From positions 1 to 64,000 of the forward strand of contig JAFLTT010000009.1 of the NCBI GenBank assembly GCA_022509165.1: a DNA stretch of 64,000 nt, in the 5' to 3' direction. A program made the translations under genes and the position numbers. A model generated the notes under the pieces. That model was not told where the DNA came from, searched no databases, and saw only the letters and a list, made by a program, of their open reading frames with translations. This document shows, piece by piece, positions 1 to 10,201 of this stretch. The DNA is from Muribaculaceae bacterium (GTDB taxonomy: Bacteria; Bacteroidota; Bacteroidia; Bacteroidales; Muribaculaceae). Position 1 is the first letter of the stretch. Each line of letters begins with the position of its first letter.

Positions 1-510
1 CATCTAAAACCTAATTTTGGGAATGATTGGTTAAGAGATTCTGTTATACACAACGGTATATTTACTTTGCCAATTTTACAAAAGACACGAGATATAATAT
101 ATTATGCCTTTCGGAAATTGGATAGGGCCAATATTTATTCTCATAGTAAACTAATTGCAGAAATGGAATTTGGAATATGGAAATATATGTTTTCTCCTGT
201 TCAATACCGTCAAACAGGTCGTGATCTACTAAGAATTTTCCCTTTCAAGCCCCGATCATCTGCTCAATTTCAGTACAACCAGACCTTCATCTTTAATGAG
301 CTGGATAAGATAAATTCATTAAGGAACAGAATTGCACATCATGAACCTATATGCTTTCCTACCGGTTTCGCGGTTATAGATACCTCTTACATTAGAAATG
401 CCTATGCTGATATTTTATCTTTATTTTCATGGATGGGAATAGATGGGAAAAGCCTATTATATGGGTTAGACCATGTGATTGAAATATGTGATAAGATTGA
501 TAGATTATAA
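1..510 (+). CDS. Abi-like (Abi_2 / HEPN) protein, 5' end truncated by window edge
   Basis: Frame 1 is open from base 1 (HLKPNFGNDWLRDSVIHNG...); SLRNRIAHHEPI matches the HEPN Rx4-6H motif region of Abi_2 proteins; the listed ORF start at 67 is a TTG inside the frame. Confidence 0.75.
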   Translation, partial: HLKPNFGNDWLRDSVIHNGIFTLPILQKTRDIIYYAFRKLDRANIYSHSKLIAEMEFGIWKYMFSPVQYRQTGRDLLRIFPFKPRSSAQFQYNQTFIFNELDKINSLRNRIAHHEPICFPTGFAVIDTSYIRNAYADILSLFSWMGIDGKSLLYGLDHVIEICDKIDRL

Positions 511-569
511 AGATACCAACCATCATGAAATTTAAAATGCAATACAAATGAATTCCAAATAAAAACAAA

Positions 570-769
570 GGCATCGTAATCTTCCCTTTATAGAAAACAC
601 CTTGCTTTACTTCTTCTTCAGAAATTTCAAATGGAATTTTCCTTTCTCTTATAACTGCCTTCATAAATAATGTGAAAACGGTAGGAGTCAGTCCTAAGTC
701 TTTACAAAGAGAACAGAATTTTTCATTTAATTCCTTGACAACTCTTATAGAAATGTTTCACTCTTGCAT
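570..769 (-). pseudogene. RelB/DinJ-like antitoxin remnant with in-frame stop at codon 4
   Basis: Minus-strand translation MQE*NISIRVVKELNEKFCSLCKDLGLTPTVFTLFMKAVIRERKIPFEIS resembles RelB/DinJ antitoxins; TGA at 760-758. Confidence 0.6.
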
Positions 770-913
770 AGGTTATTTTTTGGAAGGGTCGCTAAATCCC
801 ATCAATTATCAATCTTAATTCTTATTCATCTTTTTATTATTTTTGCAGACCATAAATTACTTCAAAGCTTTGATTGTCAGTAGTCCGCTTTTTTAGCCAA
901 CTATAAATTCGGA

Positions 914-2197
914 ATGATTTATAAAAGAATTTGGGCTCTTAGTCCATTATTTGTATTTCTGGCTATCTATGTAGTGATCTCTTTAATAGTGGGAGATTTC
1001 TATAAAATACCACTTACAGTTGCATTGTTGGTGGCATCATTGTGGGCTATAATGGTATACCGGGAGGTACCTTTTCAGCAGCGCATTGAGGCCTTCGCCA
1101 AGGAAGCCGGCAATTCAAATGTGATTTACATGGTATGGATATTTATTCTTGCCGGATGTTTTGCCACAATCGCTGACCGTACCGGAGCAGTTGAGGCTAC
1201 AGTGGCACTTACCATAAATCAACTTCCCTCCACTTTTGTTATGCCGGGACTGTTTATGGCTGCATGTTTCATATCAATGGCTATAGGTACTTCGGTGGGA
1301 ACTGTAGTAGCCCTCGTACCTTTGGCTGTGAATTATGCCACCTCCATTGAAGCCGACATTCCGTTCTTTGTGGCTATTATTCTTGGTGGTTCTTTCTTTG
1401 GTGACAATCTATCCTTTATTTCTGACACAACCATAGCGGCTACCCGAACACAAGGGTGTAAAATGAACGATAAATTTAAAGCCAATTTTCTTCTTGTGCT
1501 GCCAGCTGCCATTATCACTTTCATAATCTATATTTTTGGAGATTTCCCATTGCAGGAGTCTTCTCATGAAATTCCCTCCAACCCGGTTTTGGTGATTCCC
1601 TATCTTGCAGTCATTATCCTTGCTATCGGTGGAGTGAATGTCACACTCACTCTCGTCACAGGTATAATCCTTGCTTTCATTCTCGCACTCTTTTCCGGAT
1701 ATGGCATTTTTGAAATTTTAGGGTTTATGGGCGAAGGGATTGACGGTATGGGCAATCTGATAATTATAACTTTGATGGCTGCCGGGATGCTGGGAATTAT
1801 AAAGGCAGCAGGAGGAATATCATCTCTCCTTTCTCTTCTCTCAAGGGGTATAAAGGGCATCCGTGGTGCTCAGGCAGTGATTGCAGTATTGGTAGGAGTA
1901 GTGAATCTTTGCACAGCAAATAATACTGTAGCCATACTTACTGTGGGGTCTATATCAAAAAATATTTCAGACCGTTACAGTATTTCTCCCCGACGCAGTG
2001 CATCTCTGCTCGACACTGCTTCCTGCATAGTGCAGTGTCTTATCCCTTACGGAGCACAGACCTTATTGGCCACATCATTAGCCGGTATTGCACCCACCGC
2101 TCCATGGCCATATCTTTTCTATCCATGGATACTGGCGGCCATAGTATCTCTCTCCATTCTTTTTTGGCCTCGATTTCTTTCCGTTAAAAAGATTTGA
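914..2197 (+). CDS. Na+/H+ antiporter NhaC family protein
   Basis: 427 aa multi-TM protein with NhaC-like sequence (GTSVGTVVALVPLAV, FFGDNLSFISDTTIAATRTQG). Confidence 0.85.
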   Translation: MIYKRIWALSPLFVFLAIYVVISLIVGDFYKIPLTVALLVASLWAIMVYREVPFQQRIEAFAKEAGNSNVIYMVWIFILAGCFATIADRTGAVEATVALTINQLPSTFVMPGLFMAACFISMAIGTSVGTVVALVPLAVNYATSIEADIPFFVAIILGGSFFGDNLSFISDTTIAATRTQGCKMNDKFKANFLLVLPAAIITFIIYIFGDFPLQESSHEIPSNPVLVIPYLAVIILAIGGVNVTLTLVTGIILAFILALFSGYGIFEILGFMGEGIDGMGNLIIITLMAAGMLGIIKAAGGISSLLSLLSRGIKGIRGAQAVIAVLVGVVNLCTANNTVAILTVGSISKNISDRYSISPRRSASLLDTASCIVQCLIPYGAQTLLATSLAGIAPTAPWPYLFYPWILAAIVSLSILFWPRFLSVKKI

Positions 2198-2473
2198 GTA
2201 TGTGGTTATTTAAGGATCAGTTTATAATAGAAAAGCGGACGATTCTCATCGGCCGCTTCTTCTTTTTCCATAATACTTTCAAACTAACCTAACATCATGA
2301 AACGATTTTCTGATATTATAACATCGGGCTCAGTAATTGGTTCATCAATTTTTCTTATTTTTTTCTTTCTCCTTCATTAATTTTTAAAACTGTAGATAAT
2401 TTTTTGAAAAAATTAAATTGCAGTTTAAAAAATTAAACGGGTTTTCACTAATTTTACAATCCCTAAACGCACA

Positions 2474-3397
2474 ATGGATACTACTGCTTCACAATCACTT
2501 CCTTACCATATCCCGGCTTTGCTGCCGGAAGCAATTAATTTGCTTGATATTCAGCCCGAAGGCACATATATCGATGCCACTTTTGGGGGTGGAGGCCATT
2601 CTCGTGCCATTCTGGAAAAACTTAATGAAAAGGGACGTCTTTTTTCATTCGACCGGGACATGGATTCATACCAAAACCGTATTCCGGATCCACGTTTTAC
2701 ATTTGTGCATGGAAATTTCCGCCATATCATAAACTTTATGAGGTATTACGGAGTGGAAAAAGTGGATGGTATCCTGGCTGATTTCGGAGTAAGTTTCCAT
2801 CATTTTGACACTCCGGAGCGAGGATTCTCTTTCCGAAGCGATTCACCGCTCGACATGAGAATGAACCAGGCAGCTTCTAAAACAGCTGCCGACTATCTGT
2901 CAGAAGCCGATGAAAAGTCACTCCTCTCCATCTTCAAGGCTTATGCTGATCTCAAAAAACCCGCGCTTGTGGTAAAGGCCATTCTCAACAGCCGTAACCA
3001 GACTCCCATAATCTCTACCTTGCAACTGGCACAGGCAGTAAGACCGGTATTAGATCCCCGACAAGAGAAAAAAGAACTGGCTCAGGTTTTTCAGGCTTTA
3101 AGGATTGCTGTGAATCATGAAGCCGACGACCTCCAGATTTTCCTGACCTCTACCCTACAAGTACTCAAACCCGGAGGTCGGCTTGTAACACTCACTTACC
3201 ATTCAATGGAAGACAGAATGGTGAAAAATTTCTTTAAGACAGGAAATGTGGAAGGAAGAGAGGAAAAAGATTTCTTCGGAAATTTAAATTCCAAATGGAA
3301 ACTTATCACCCGCAAGCCGATCGAAGCCACCGAAGAGGAAGTGGAGCGTAATCCCAGAGCCAGAAGCGCTCGCCTTAGAGCCGCTCAATTATTGTAA
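2474..3397 (+). CDS. rsmH: 16S rRNA (cytosine(1402)-N(4))-methyltransferase
   Basis: HIPALLPEAINLLDIQPEGTYIDATFGGGGHSRAIL; first gene of dcw cluster. Confidence 0.95.
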   Translation: MDTTASQSLPYHIPALLPEAINLLDIQPEGTYIDATFGGGGHSRAILEKLNEKGRLFSFDRDMDSYQNRIPDPRFTFVHGNFRHIINFMRYYGVEKVDGILADFGVSFHHFDTPERGFSFRSDSPLDMRMNQAASKTAADYLSEADEKSLLSIFKAYADLKKPALVVKAILNSRNQTPIISTLQLAQAVRPVLDPRQEKKELAQVFQALRIAVNHEADDLQIFLTSTLQVLKPGGRLVTLTYHSMEDRMVKNFFKTGNVEGREEKDFFGNLNSKWKLITRKPIEATEEEVERNPRARSARLRAAQLL

Positions 3398-3415
3398 TCC
3401 TGTATTCTAATCCTA

Positions 3416-3799
3416 ATGACTGTAAAAAAGAATAAAGAGACTAATAAACCCAAAGGCTCAAAAAGCCTTAAAGGGGTACCTCGCGACCTGGTGAATGATA
3501 TGCGCTACGGACGCAGCCTCTCGCTGGAATTCTTCCGGCATAATGCCTGGATTCTGATGGTTTTCGTTGTGGCCATCATTGCATTGATGGGTCTGAGATA
3601 CAAGACGAAGACCAAGATGGAAGAAATAAAGCAACTGAATGTGGAACTACAAAGGGCGGAAAGCAGCAAACTTCAGGAAAAGTCTGCTTATATGTCGCTC
3701 ATACGTGAAGCTGAAATGAAAAAACTGGTAGATGAAAAAGGTCTCGGTCTTCAGTTTCAGGAGTTCCCTCCTTATGAATTGATTTTAGACGACAAATAA
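3416..3799 (+). CDS. ftsL: FtsL-like cell division protein
   Basis: Small single-TM protein with coiled coil between rsmH and ftsI. Confidence 0.8.
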   Translation: MTVKKNKETNKPKGSKSLKGVPRDLVNDMRYGRSLSLEFFRHNAWILMVFVVAIIALMGLRYKTKTKMEEIKQLNVELQRAESSKLQEKSAYMSLIREAEMKKLVDEKGLGLQFQEFPPYELILDDK

Positions 3800-3859
3800 A
3801 TACCGTTAGCGTTAAATTCCTAAGTTAAAATTTAAAAGAGAGAATAAATTCGGAGAAGA

Positions 3860-5974
3860 ATGGCAACACGTCAGACTGTTAATCTCAGATATGCTATTGT
3901 GACACTTTTATTTGTGGCTTTTGGCATTGCTTTGGTAGTGAAGTTGTTTCATACCACAGTGTTAGAAGCCCCGGCATGGAACAAGAGAGCGCAAGACGAA
4001 CTCTCCCGCACCACCGTGATAGCACCTGAAAGAGGCAATCTTTTGGCATCAAACGGCAATATCCTGGCTTGCAATCTTAAGGTATATGATATAAAACTTG
4101 ATCTCCGACACAATAAGGTAGCAGCCCAGAACCCTATCCCCTGGGCTAAAATCGACAGCCTTGCTGACTCCCTCGACTATTATTTTCCACGGGTTCGTCA
4201 CCTTCGGCAACACCCCGACACCTTTGCCAAATATTCATGGCACACTCGCCTCAAGAAGGAATTCGAAAAGGATCCGGGAAAACGTCCGCGTGCTCTCAGG
4301 ATCGCCCGCAAGAAGACCCTCGAGGATTTCGCAATGATACGCAATTTCCCTTATCTAAAAGATTTTAAAGGGAGCGGTTTCAGAATTCCTGTGTATAAGG
4401 AGGAGAGAAATATGAGAATTTACCCCTACGGAAGAATGGCTTACCGTAGTATAGGACGTGTGAACGAGAATGCGGAGACAGGTGAATTCCATGGTTACTC
4501 AGGATTGGAAAAAGACCTTGACTCCCTCCTTTACGGCCAACCGGGAGAAGCAAAGAAAGTGGCTCTTACTTCCGGACTAACCAACTGGGTATCACAACCT
4601 GCTGTAAGGGGGTATGATATTCTCACTACAATCGACATTGACATGCAGGATATGCTTGAGGAAGAACTCCTCAATATATGTAGGGAATCTCGAGCCGAAT
4701 GGGGCACGGCCATACTGATGGAAGTAGAGACCGGGGAAATCAAGGCTATATCTAATATAGAACTTTTGGCAAACGGTACCTATGGCGAGGCACTCAACCG
4801 TGCCGTGCTGCCATTTGAACCCGGCTCGGTAATGAAGCCGATTTCCTTGATGATTGCTTTTGAAGATGGCCTGGTAAAAAGCGTCCACGACAGGATAGAC
4901 TGCAGTCCGTTCCAGAAAACTTCCGACCCTCACGCACCGGGAGTCAAGGATATGAAGCAGGTGATAGAGATGTCGAGCAACACCGGAATAGCCCGTGTTA
5001 TTTTCCGTGGTTATGCCGATAATCCTGCCGCTTTCCACGACAGGCTTTCATCTATAGGTTTCTTCGAGCAGATGCATAGCGGTATCGCCGGTGAATGTAT
5101 ACCCCGTATCCGTAAATTAAATCCCAAAGATTCAAAGGGGCGTAACATCACAATGACTGCAAGGCACCTTGACCTGGCTCGTCAGGCCTACGGATATAAT
5201 ACTGAAATACCACCGCTCTATACTCTTTCCATCTATAATGCCATAGCCAACGGAGGCCGGTATGTTCGTCCTCACCTGGTACGCTCGCTCATATCGGAAG
5301 ATGGACGGGATTCGGTGCTTCCACGCTCCTATATTCGTGAAAGAATCTGCTCCGAAGAGACTGCCGCTAAAGTGCGTGAATGTATCCATGAGGTGGTGTG
5401 GGGCTCCCATGGAACTGCCAGGGCTGTACAAGACAGCAGAGTGGAAGTGGTGGGTAAGACGGGAACTGCTTATCCTGTGGAGAGAGGGCAATATAACACT
5501 GCTAAACGTAGATACGCTTTCGCAGGTTTCTTTCCCTACTCCAGTCCTAAATACTCCTGCATGGCACTTGTGCTGGGTCCGTCTGGCACCAGCGCCAACC
5601 GTACTTCCGGACAGGTTGTGAAGAATGTGGCATTAAAGATGTTCTCAAGAGGTATGCTCAACAATAAGTCTACTTACACCGACAAGAAAAGTGGATCTGT
5701 ACCTGTGTATATGGCTTCTGAGAAGTATTCTCCCTCTGAGATTGATTCTCACCTCGGTATCTCCGGCCATAAAAAAGTGCGCACTCCTGAAAAACCGGTG
5801 GCAGGTACAGTCCCCGATGTCAGAGGCCTGGATGCTCCCACAGCCGTGAAGATGCTGGAACAAAGAGGTATCGACGTTTCACTCCGCGGCACAGGAAGAG
5901 TAATAGCACAGTCTTTACCGGAAGGAACTGAAATCAAACCCGGAACCACCATAACCTTAAGTCTGAAGATATGA
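3860..5974 (+). CDS. ftsI: Penicillin-binding protein / FtsI transpeptidase with C-terminal PASTA domain
   Basis: PBP motifs (PGSVMKPIS, SSNTG, GKTGTA), PASTA-like tail (VPDVRGLDAPTAVKMLEQRGI). Confidence 0.92.
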   Translation: MATRQTVNLRYAIVTLLFVAFGIALVVKLFHTTVLEAPAWNKRAQDELSRTTVIAPERGNLLASNGNILACNLKVYDIKLDLRHNKVAAQNPIPWAKIDSLADSLDYYFPRVRHLRQHPDTFAKYSWHTRLKKEFEKDPGKRPRALRIARKKTLEDFAMIRNFPYLKDFKGSGFRIPVYKEERNMRIYPYGRMAYRSIGRVNENAETGEFHGYSGLEKDLDSLLYGQPGEAKKVALTSGLTNWVSQPAVRGYDILTTIDIDMQDMLEEELLNICRESRAEWGTAILMEVETGEIKAISNIELLANGTYGEALNRAVLPFEPGSVMKPISLMIAFEDGLVKSVHDRIDCSPFQKTSDPHAPGVKDMKQVIEMSSNTGIARVIFRGYADNPAAFHDRLSSIGFFEQMHSGIAGECIPRIRKLNPKDSKGRNITMTARHLDLARQAYGYNTEIPPLYTLSIYNAIANGGRYVRPHLVRSLISEDGRDSVLPRSYIRERICSEETAAKVRECIHEVVWGSHGTARAVQDSRVEVVGKTGTAYPVERGQYNTAKRRYAFAGFFPYSSPKYSCMALVLGPSGTSANRTSGQVVKNVALKMFSRGMLNNKSTYTDKKSGSVPVYMASEKYSPSEIDSHLGISGHKKVRTPEKPVAGTVPDVRGLDAPTAVKMLEQRGIDVSLRGTGRVIAQSLPEGTEIKPGTTITLSLKI

Positions 5975-7437
5975 CCACTAAATTAAACCAACTGATCGCC
6001 GACCTGGATATTATAGAGGTGATAGGCGACACCGACAAAAACATTACATCTCTGGAAAGTGACTCTCGCAAGACTGAGAAAGATGGTATTTTCGTAGCTG
6101 TAAAAGGAGTCACAACCGATGGTCATAAGTATATTCCTGTTGTGACCAGCGCCAATGTGGCAGCAGTAGTGTGTGAAGAGATGCCCTCCACCCTGGATAA
6201 AGGGGTTACTTATATTCGTGTGGCTGATTCAGCAAAGGCACTGGGTCAACTTGCTTCAGCCTGGTATGGCCATCCTTCCCGGCATCTTACCCTTGTGGGT
6301 GTGACCGGTACCAACGGGAAAACCACCACTGCCACACTTCTGTATGAAATGGCAAAATTACAGGGTTTCAAGGCCGGCCTCCTGAGTACGGTGTGTAACT
6401 ACATCGGCAACCGCCAGGTACCATCCACACATACTACTCCCGATCCTCTCAACCTCAATCGGCTTTTGGCTGAAATGGTGGATGAAGGCTGCCAGTATGC
6501 TTTCATGGAAGTATCATCGCACTCCACTTCCCAACAACGTGTAGCAGGCCTTAGTTTTGCCGGAGGTATATTCTCAAATCTCACCCGTGATCATCTCGAC
6601 TACCACCTCACCGTAGACAATTATATGAGGGCCAAGAAAGCATTTTTCGATATGCTCGATTCAAATGCTTTCGCACTTATCAACGAAGATGATAAGTCAG
6701 GTCGCTTCATGGTGCAGAACACCCGTGCGAAGGTATATACCTATTCATTGCGTGCAGACGCAGATTTCCGGGGGAAAGTGCTCGAGACACGACTCGACGG
6801 TACACTCCTCAGTCTCAATGGAAATGAGGTGGAAGTAATGTTTACAGGCCGTTTTAACGCCTATAATCTCACAGCGGTGTATGGTGCATCCATCCTTTGC
6901 GGATTCAACAAGGATGAGGTAATCGTGAATATGAGTAAGCTTGTGCCTGTGGCAGGTCGTTTCCAGCCTTTCATGTCGCCTCAAGGAGTTGCAGCCATAG
7001 TAGATTACGCCCATACTCCCGATGCACTTATAAATGTGCTTGATACCATACGCGACATAGTGGGAGCAGACGGACGTGTAATCACTGTGGTAGGAGCCGG
7101 AGGAAACCGCGATGCCGGAAAGCGTCCCCTGATGGCTCAGGAAGCCGCGTGCCGAAGCGACATACTCATTCTTACCAGTGACAATCCAAGATTTGAAGAT
7201 CCTCAGGAAATAATATCCCAGATGGCTGCGGGCCTTTCTCCCGAGGAATTGAAACGTACAGAATGTATCACTGACCGCAGGGAGGCAATAAACAGAGCTA
7301 TCAAGCTTGCTTCTCCCGGCACCGTAGTGCTCGTGGCCGGGAAAGGCCATGAGACCTACCAGGAGACAAAAGGAGTAAGATCCCATTTCGATGATGCCGA
7401 AGAAGTGAAATCTGCCCTTTCCTCCTGCCAGGCATAA
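5971..7437 (+). CDS. murE: UDP-N-acetylmuramoyl-tripeptide synthetase (MurE)
   Basis: VGVTGTNGKTTTATLLYEM, DNPRFEDPQEII; 4-bp overlap with ftsI. Confidence 0.95.
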   Translation: MTTKLNQLIADLDIIEVIGDTDKNITSLESDSRKTEKDGIFVAVKGVTTDGHKYIPVVTSANVAAVVCEEMPSTLDKGVTYIRVADSAKALGQLASAWYGHPSRHLTLVGVTGTNGKTTTATLLYEMAKLQGFKAGLLSTVCNYIGNRQVPSTHTTPDPLNLNRLLAEMVDEGCQYAFMEVSSHSTSQQRVAGLSFAGGIFSNLTRDHLDYHLTVDNYMRAKKAFFDMLDSNAFALINEDDKSGRFMVQNTRAKVYTYSLRADADFRGKVLETRLDGTLLSLNGNEVEVMFTGRFNAYNLTAVYGASILCGFNKDEVIVNMSKLVPVAGRFQPFMSPQGVAAIVDYAHTPDALINVLDTIRDIVGADGRVITVVGAGGNRDAGKRPLMAQEAACRSDILILTSDNPRFEDPQEIISQMAAGLSPEELKRTECITDRREAINRAIKLASPGTVVLVAGKGHETYQETKGVRSHFDDAEEVKSALSSCQA

Positions 7438-7504
7438 ATAAAACTCTCCTTTGAATATAAAAGATTAATCAGTGTATATCGAATAACGAATCACCCACAA
7501 TCTC

Positions 7505-8776
7505 GTGTTCTATCATACCTTTCAATATTTACAGCAATACGATTTCCCGGGCGCGCGTCTGATGGACTACATCACTTTCCGTGCCGGATTCGCTTTCTCC
7601 CTCGCCATGCTGATAGGGCTGATATTCGGCCGTAGTATCATAATGCGCCTGCAGAAATTGCAGGTGGGTGAAGTGATAAGGAATCTTGGTCTGGAGGGCC
7701 AGATGAGTAAGAAGGGAACTCCTACTATGGGAGGTGTGATTATCATACTATCTATCCTGGTGCCCTGCTTTCTGTTAGGCAATCTCACAAATATCTACAT
7801 GATTCTGATGATTGTTGCCACTCTCTGGATGGGAGCTATCGGATTTCTCGACGATTACCGAAAGCTGAAATATCACAATAAAGATGGATTGCAGGGAAAA
7901 TATAAAGTGACAGGTCAGGTAGGACTTGGTCTGCTTGTGGGTATCACCATGTGGCTCTCACCCAATATTGTAATGAGCGAGAATATGGAGATGGAAAGCC
8001 ATAATGGCGACGAACTGATTGAAATAGTGCATACCGGCACTATGGAGAAGACCCCTCAGACTACCATTCCATTTTTTAAAAACAATAACTTCAACTATGA
8101 GTGGCTCACAAGTTGGGTGGAAGATGAAAATGCCGCGCAGACTTTAGGATGGATTGTGTTTGTATTTGTAGTGATTGTGGTGGTTACAGCAGTGAGCAAC
8201 GGAGCGAATCTTACCGACGGATTAGACGGGCTTTGTGCGGGCACGTCGGCCATAATAGGGGTTGCACTGCTCATAATGGCTTACTTAGGCGGTAATATAA
8301 TCTATGCAGGATACCTCAATATTATGTACATTCCCGGCAGTGAGGAACTCGTGGTGTATGCGGCTGCCTTCATAGGCGCACTGGTAGGGTTCTTATGGTA
8401 CAACGCCTTCCCGGCTCAAGTATTCATGGGTGACACAGGCAGTCTTACAATAGGTGGTATCCTGGCTGTTTTCGCCATATTGATACGTAAGGAACTCCTC
8501 ATTCCTCTCTTATGTCTTATCTTTTTCCTCGAAGATCTCTCTGTGATGATGCAGGTAGGATATTTCAAGTTTACTAAGAGAAGATACGGAGAAGGGCGCC
8601 GGATTTTCAAAATGACTCCCCTGCACCACCATTTCCAGAAAGCAGGCGATCCAAATATAAGAAGTGTAATAAATTTCCCGGCCTCTCCTATTCCGGAGTC
8701 TAAAATTGTGGTGAGATTCTGGATAGTGGGTATATTGCTTGCTACTATTACCTTCGTTACATTAAAAGTACGTTAA
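7505..8776 (+). CDS. mraY: Phospho-N-acetylmuramoyl-pentapeptide-transferase
   Basis: GTPTMGGVIII, GFLDDYRKL, NLTDGLDGL, MTPLHHHFQ; GTG start. Confidence 0.95.
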   Translation: MFYHTFQYLQQYDFPGARLMDYITFRAGFAFSLAMLIGLIFGRSIIMRLQKLQVGEVIRNLGLEGQMSKKGTPTMGGVIIILSILVPCFLLGNLTNIYMILMIVATLWMGAIGFLDDYRKLKYHNKDGLQGKYKVTGQVGLGLLVGITMWLSPNIVMSENMEMESHNGDELIEIVHTGTMEKTPQTTIPFFKNNNFNYEWLTSWVEDENAAQTLGWIVFVFVVIVVVTAVSNGANLTDGLDGLCAGTSAIIGVALLIMAYLGGNIIYAGYLNIMYIPGSEELVVYAAAFIGALVGFLWYNAFPAQVFMGDTGSLTIGGILAVFAILIRKELLIPLLCLIFFLEDLSVMMQVGYFKFTKRRYGEGRRIFKMTPLHHHFQKAGDPNIRSVINFPASPIPESKIVVRFWIVGILLATITFVTLKVR

Positions 8777-8835
8777 CTTTCCCAGTCCGCTAAAGCAAGG
8801 ACTTAACCATAAACAATAAACCTATCAAACAAAAC

Positions 8836-10188
8836 ATGAAACAACGACTTGTAGTGCTCGGCGGCGGTGAAAGCGGTGTAGGTGCCGCAATTCTCGGCAA
8901 AGATAAAGGACTGGAGGTATTCTTGTCGGATTCAGGAAGCCTTGCTCAGGACTATCGGGATACCCTCATAAAAGAAAATATAGAGTTTGAAGAAGGACAA
9001 CACACTTCCGAAAAAATCCTCAATGCTTCAGTGGTAGTGAAAAGCCCAGGCATCCCCCCAACGGCTCCTATAGTTACGGCTCTGGTGGAAAAAGGGATTC
9101 CGGTGCTTTCTGAAATAGAATTCGCAGCCGGATACACCGACGCCAAGATGGTATGTATCACAGGCTCCAATGGTAAGACTACCACTACCCTGCTCACATA
9201 TCATATATTAAAGAAAGCAGGGCTCGACGTGGGGCTTGCAGGAAACGTAGGAAAGAGCCTTGCTCTTCAAGTGAGCCGCAATCCTCATTCCGTATATGTG
9301 ATAGAACTGTCGAGTTTCCAACTGGAAAACATGTATAAATTCCAGGCTAATGTGGCTGTGATTCTTAATATCACCCCCGACCATCTTGACCGATATGACC
9401 ATAAGATGGAAAACTATGCTGCCGCTAAATTCAGGATTCTTCAAAATCAGACTAAAGATGATTTCTTCATCTATTGGCAAGACGACCCCATAATCCGTCG
9501 CCAGGTGGAAACCGTGCAGGGAGAGGCCCTCAGATTGCCTTTCGGCTTAGATAAGGAAGATGAAACCGCGGCATTTTTAGATAATGGGATAGTGAGATTT
9601 TCCACACCGATGGATGTATGGGAAATACCACGCGACAAGATTTCTCTGCCCGGTCTTCACAATCTCTATAATTCAATGGCCGCAGGACTCTCCGCTACAG
9701 CCCTGAATATAAAGAATGACAAAATACGCGAGGCTCTCCAGGATTTTGAAGCTGTAGAGCACCGTCTGGAATACGTAGACACCATCGACGGTGTAAGATA
9801 TGTAAATGATTCCAAGGCTACAAATGTAAATTCCACCTGGTACGCTCTCGAAAGTATGGATACTCCGGTAGTACTGATCCTCGGAGGCAAAGATAAAGGC
9901 AATGATTATTCTGAAATCGAAGAACTTGTGAAGAAGAAAGTGAGGGCAATCGTGTGCATGGGCCTCCACAACGAAAAACTGATAGATTTCTTTAAGGATA
10001 AAGTGCCTCAAATTCGCGACACTCATTCACTAAAGGATGCTGTCGATGCTTGCCATGCACTTGCTCAACCGGGCGACACCGTGCTTCTATCTCCCTGCTG
10101 TGCAAGTTTCGATCTCTTCAAAAGTTATGAAGACCGGGGAAAACAATTCAAAGCCGCAGTAAAAACTCTAACCAAAGAAAAAGATTAA
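8836..10188 (+). CDS. murD: UDP-N-acetylmuramoylalanine--D-glutamate ligase
   Basis: VCITGSNGKTTTT, LSSFQLE, LILGGKDKG. Confidence 0.95.
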   Translation: MKQRLVVLGGGESGVGAAILGKDKGLEVFLSDSGSLAQDYRDTLIKENIEFEEGQHTSEKILNASVVVKSPGIPPTAPIVTALVEKGIPVLSEIEFAAGYTDAKMVCITGSNGKTTTTLLTYHILKKAGLDVGLAGNVGKSLALQVSRNPHSVYVIELSSFQLENMYKFQANVAVILNITPDHLDRYDHKMENYAAAKFRILQNQTKDDFFIYWQDDPIIRRQVETVQGEALRLPFGLDKEDETAAFLDNGIVRFSTPMDVWEIPRDKISLPGLHNLYNSMAAGLSATALNIKNDKIREALQDFEAVEHRLEYVDTIDGVRYVNDSKATNVNSTWYALESMDTPVVLILGGKDKGNDYSEIEELVKKKVRAIVCMGLHNEKLIDFFKDKVPQIRDTHSLKDAVDACHALAQPGDTVLLSPCCASFDLFKSYEDRGKQFKAAVKTLTKEKD

Positions 10189-10201
10189 CCAACCACTCTC
10201 C

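Noticed and set aside
392-664. 90-aa ORF as listed
   Set aside because: Only its N-terminal third is antitoxin-like; the rest is antisense to the abi gene, so treated as part of the relB remnant instead
2418-2732. 104-aa ORF overlapping the start of rsmH in another frame
   Set aside because: Out-of-frame with a conserved methyltransferase
6745-7386. 213-aa minus-strand ORF opposite murE
   Set aside because: Antisense shadow of a highly conserved gene; composition rich in His/Cys/Ser with no motif
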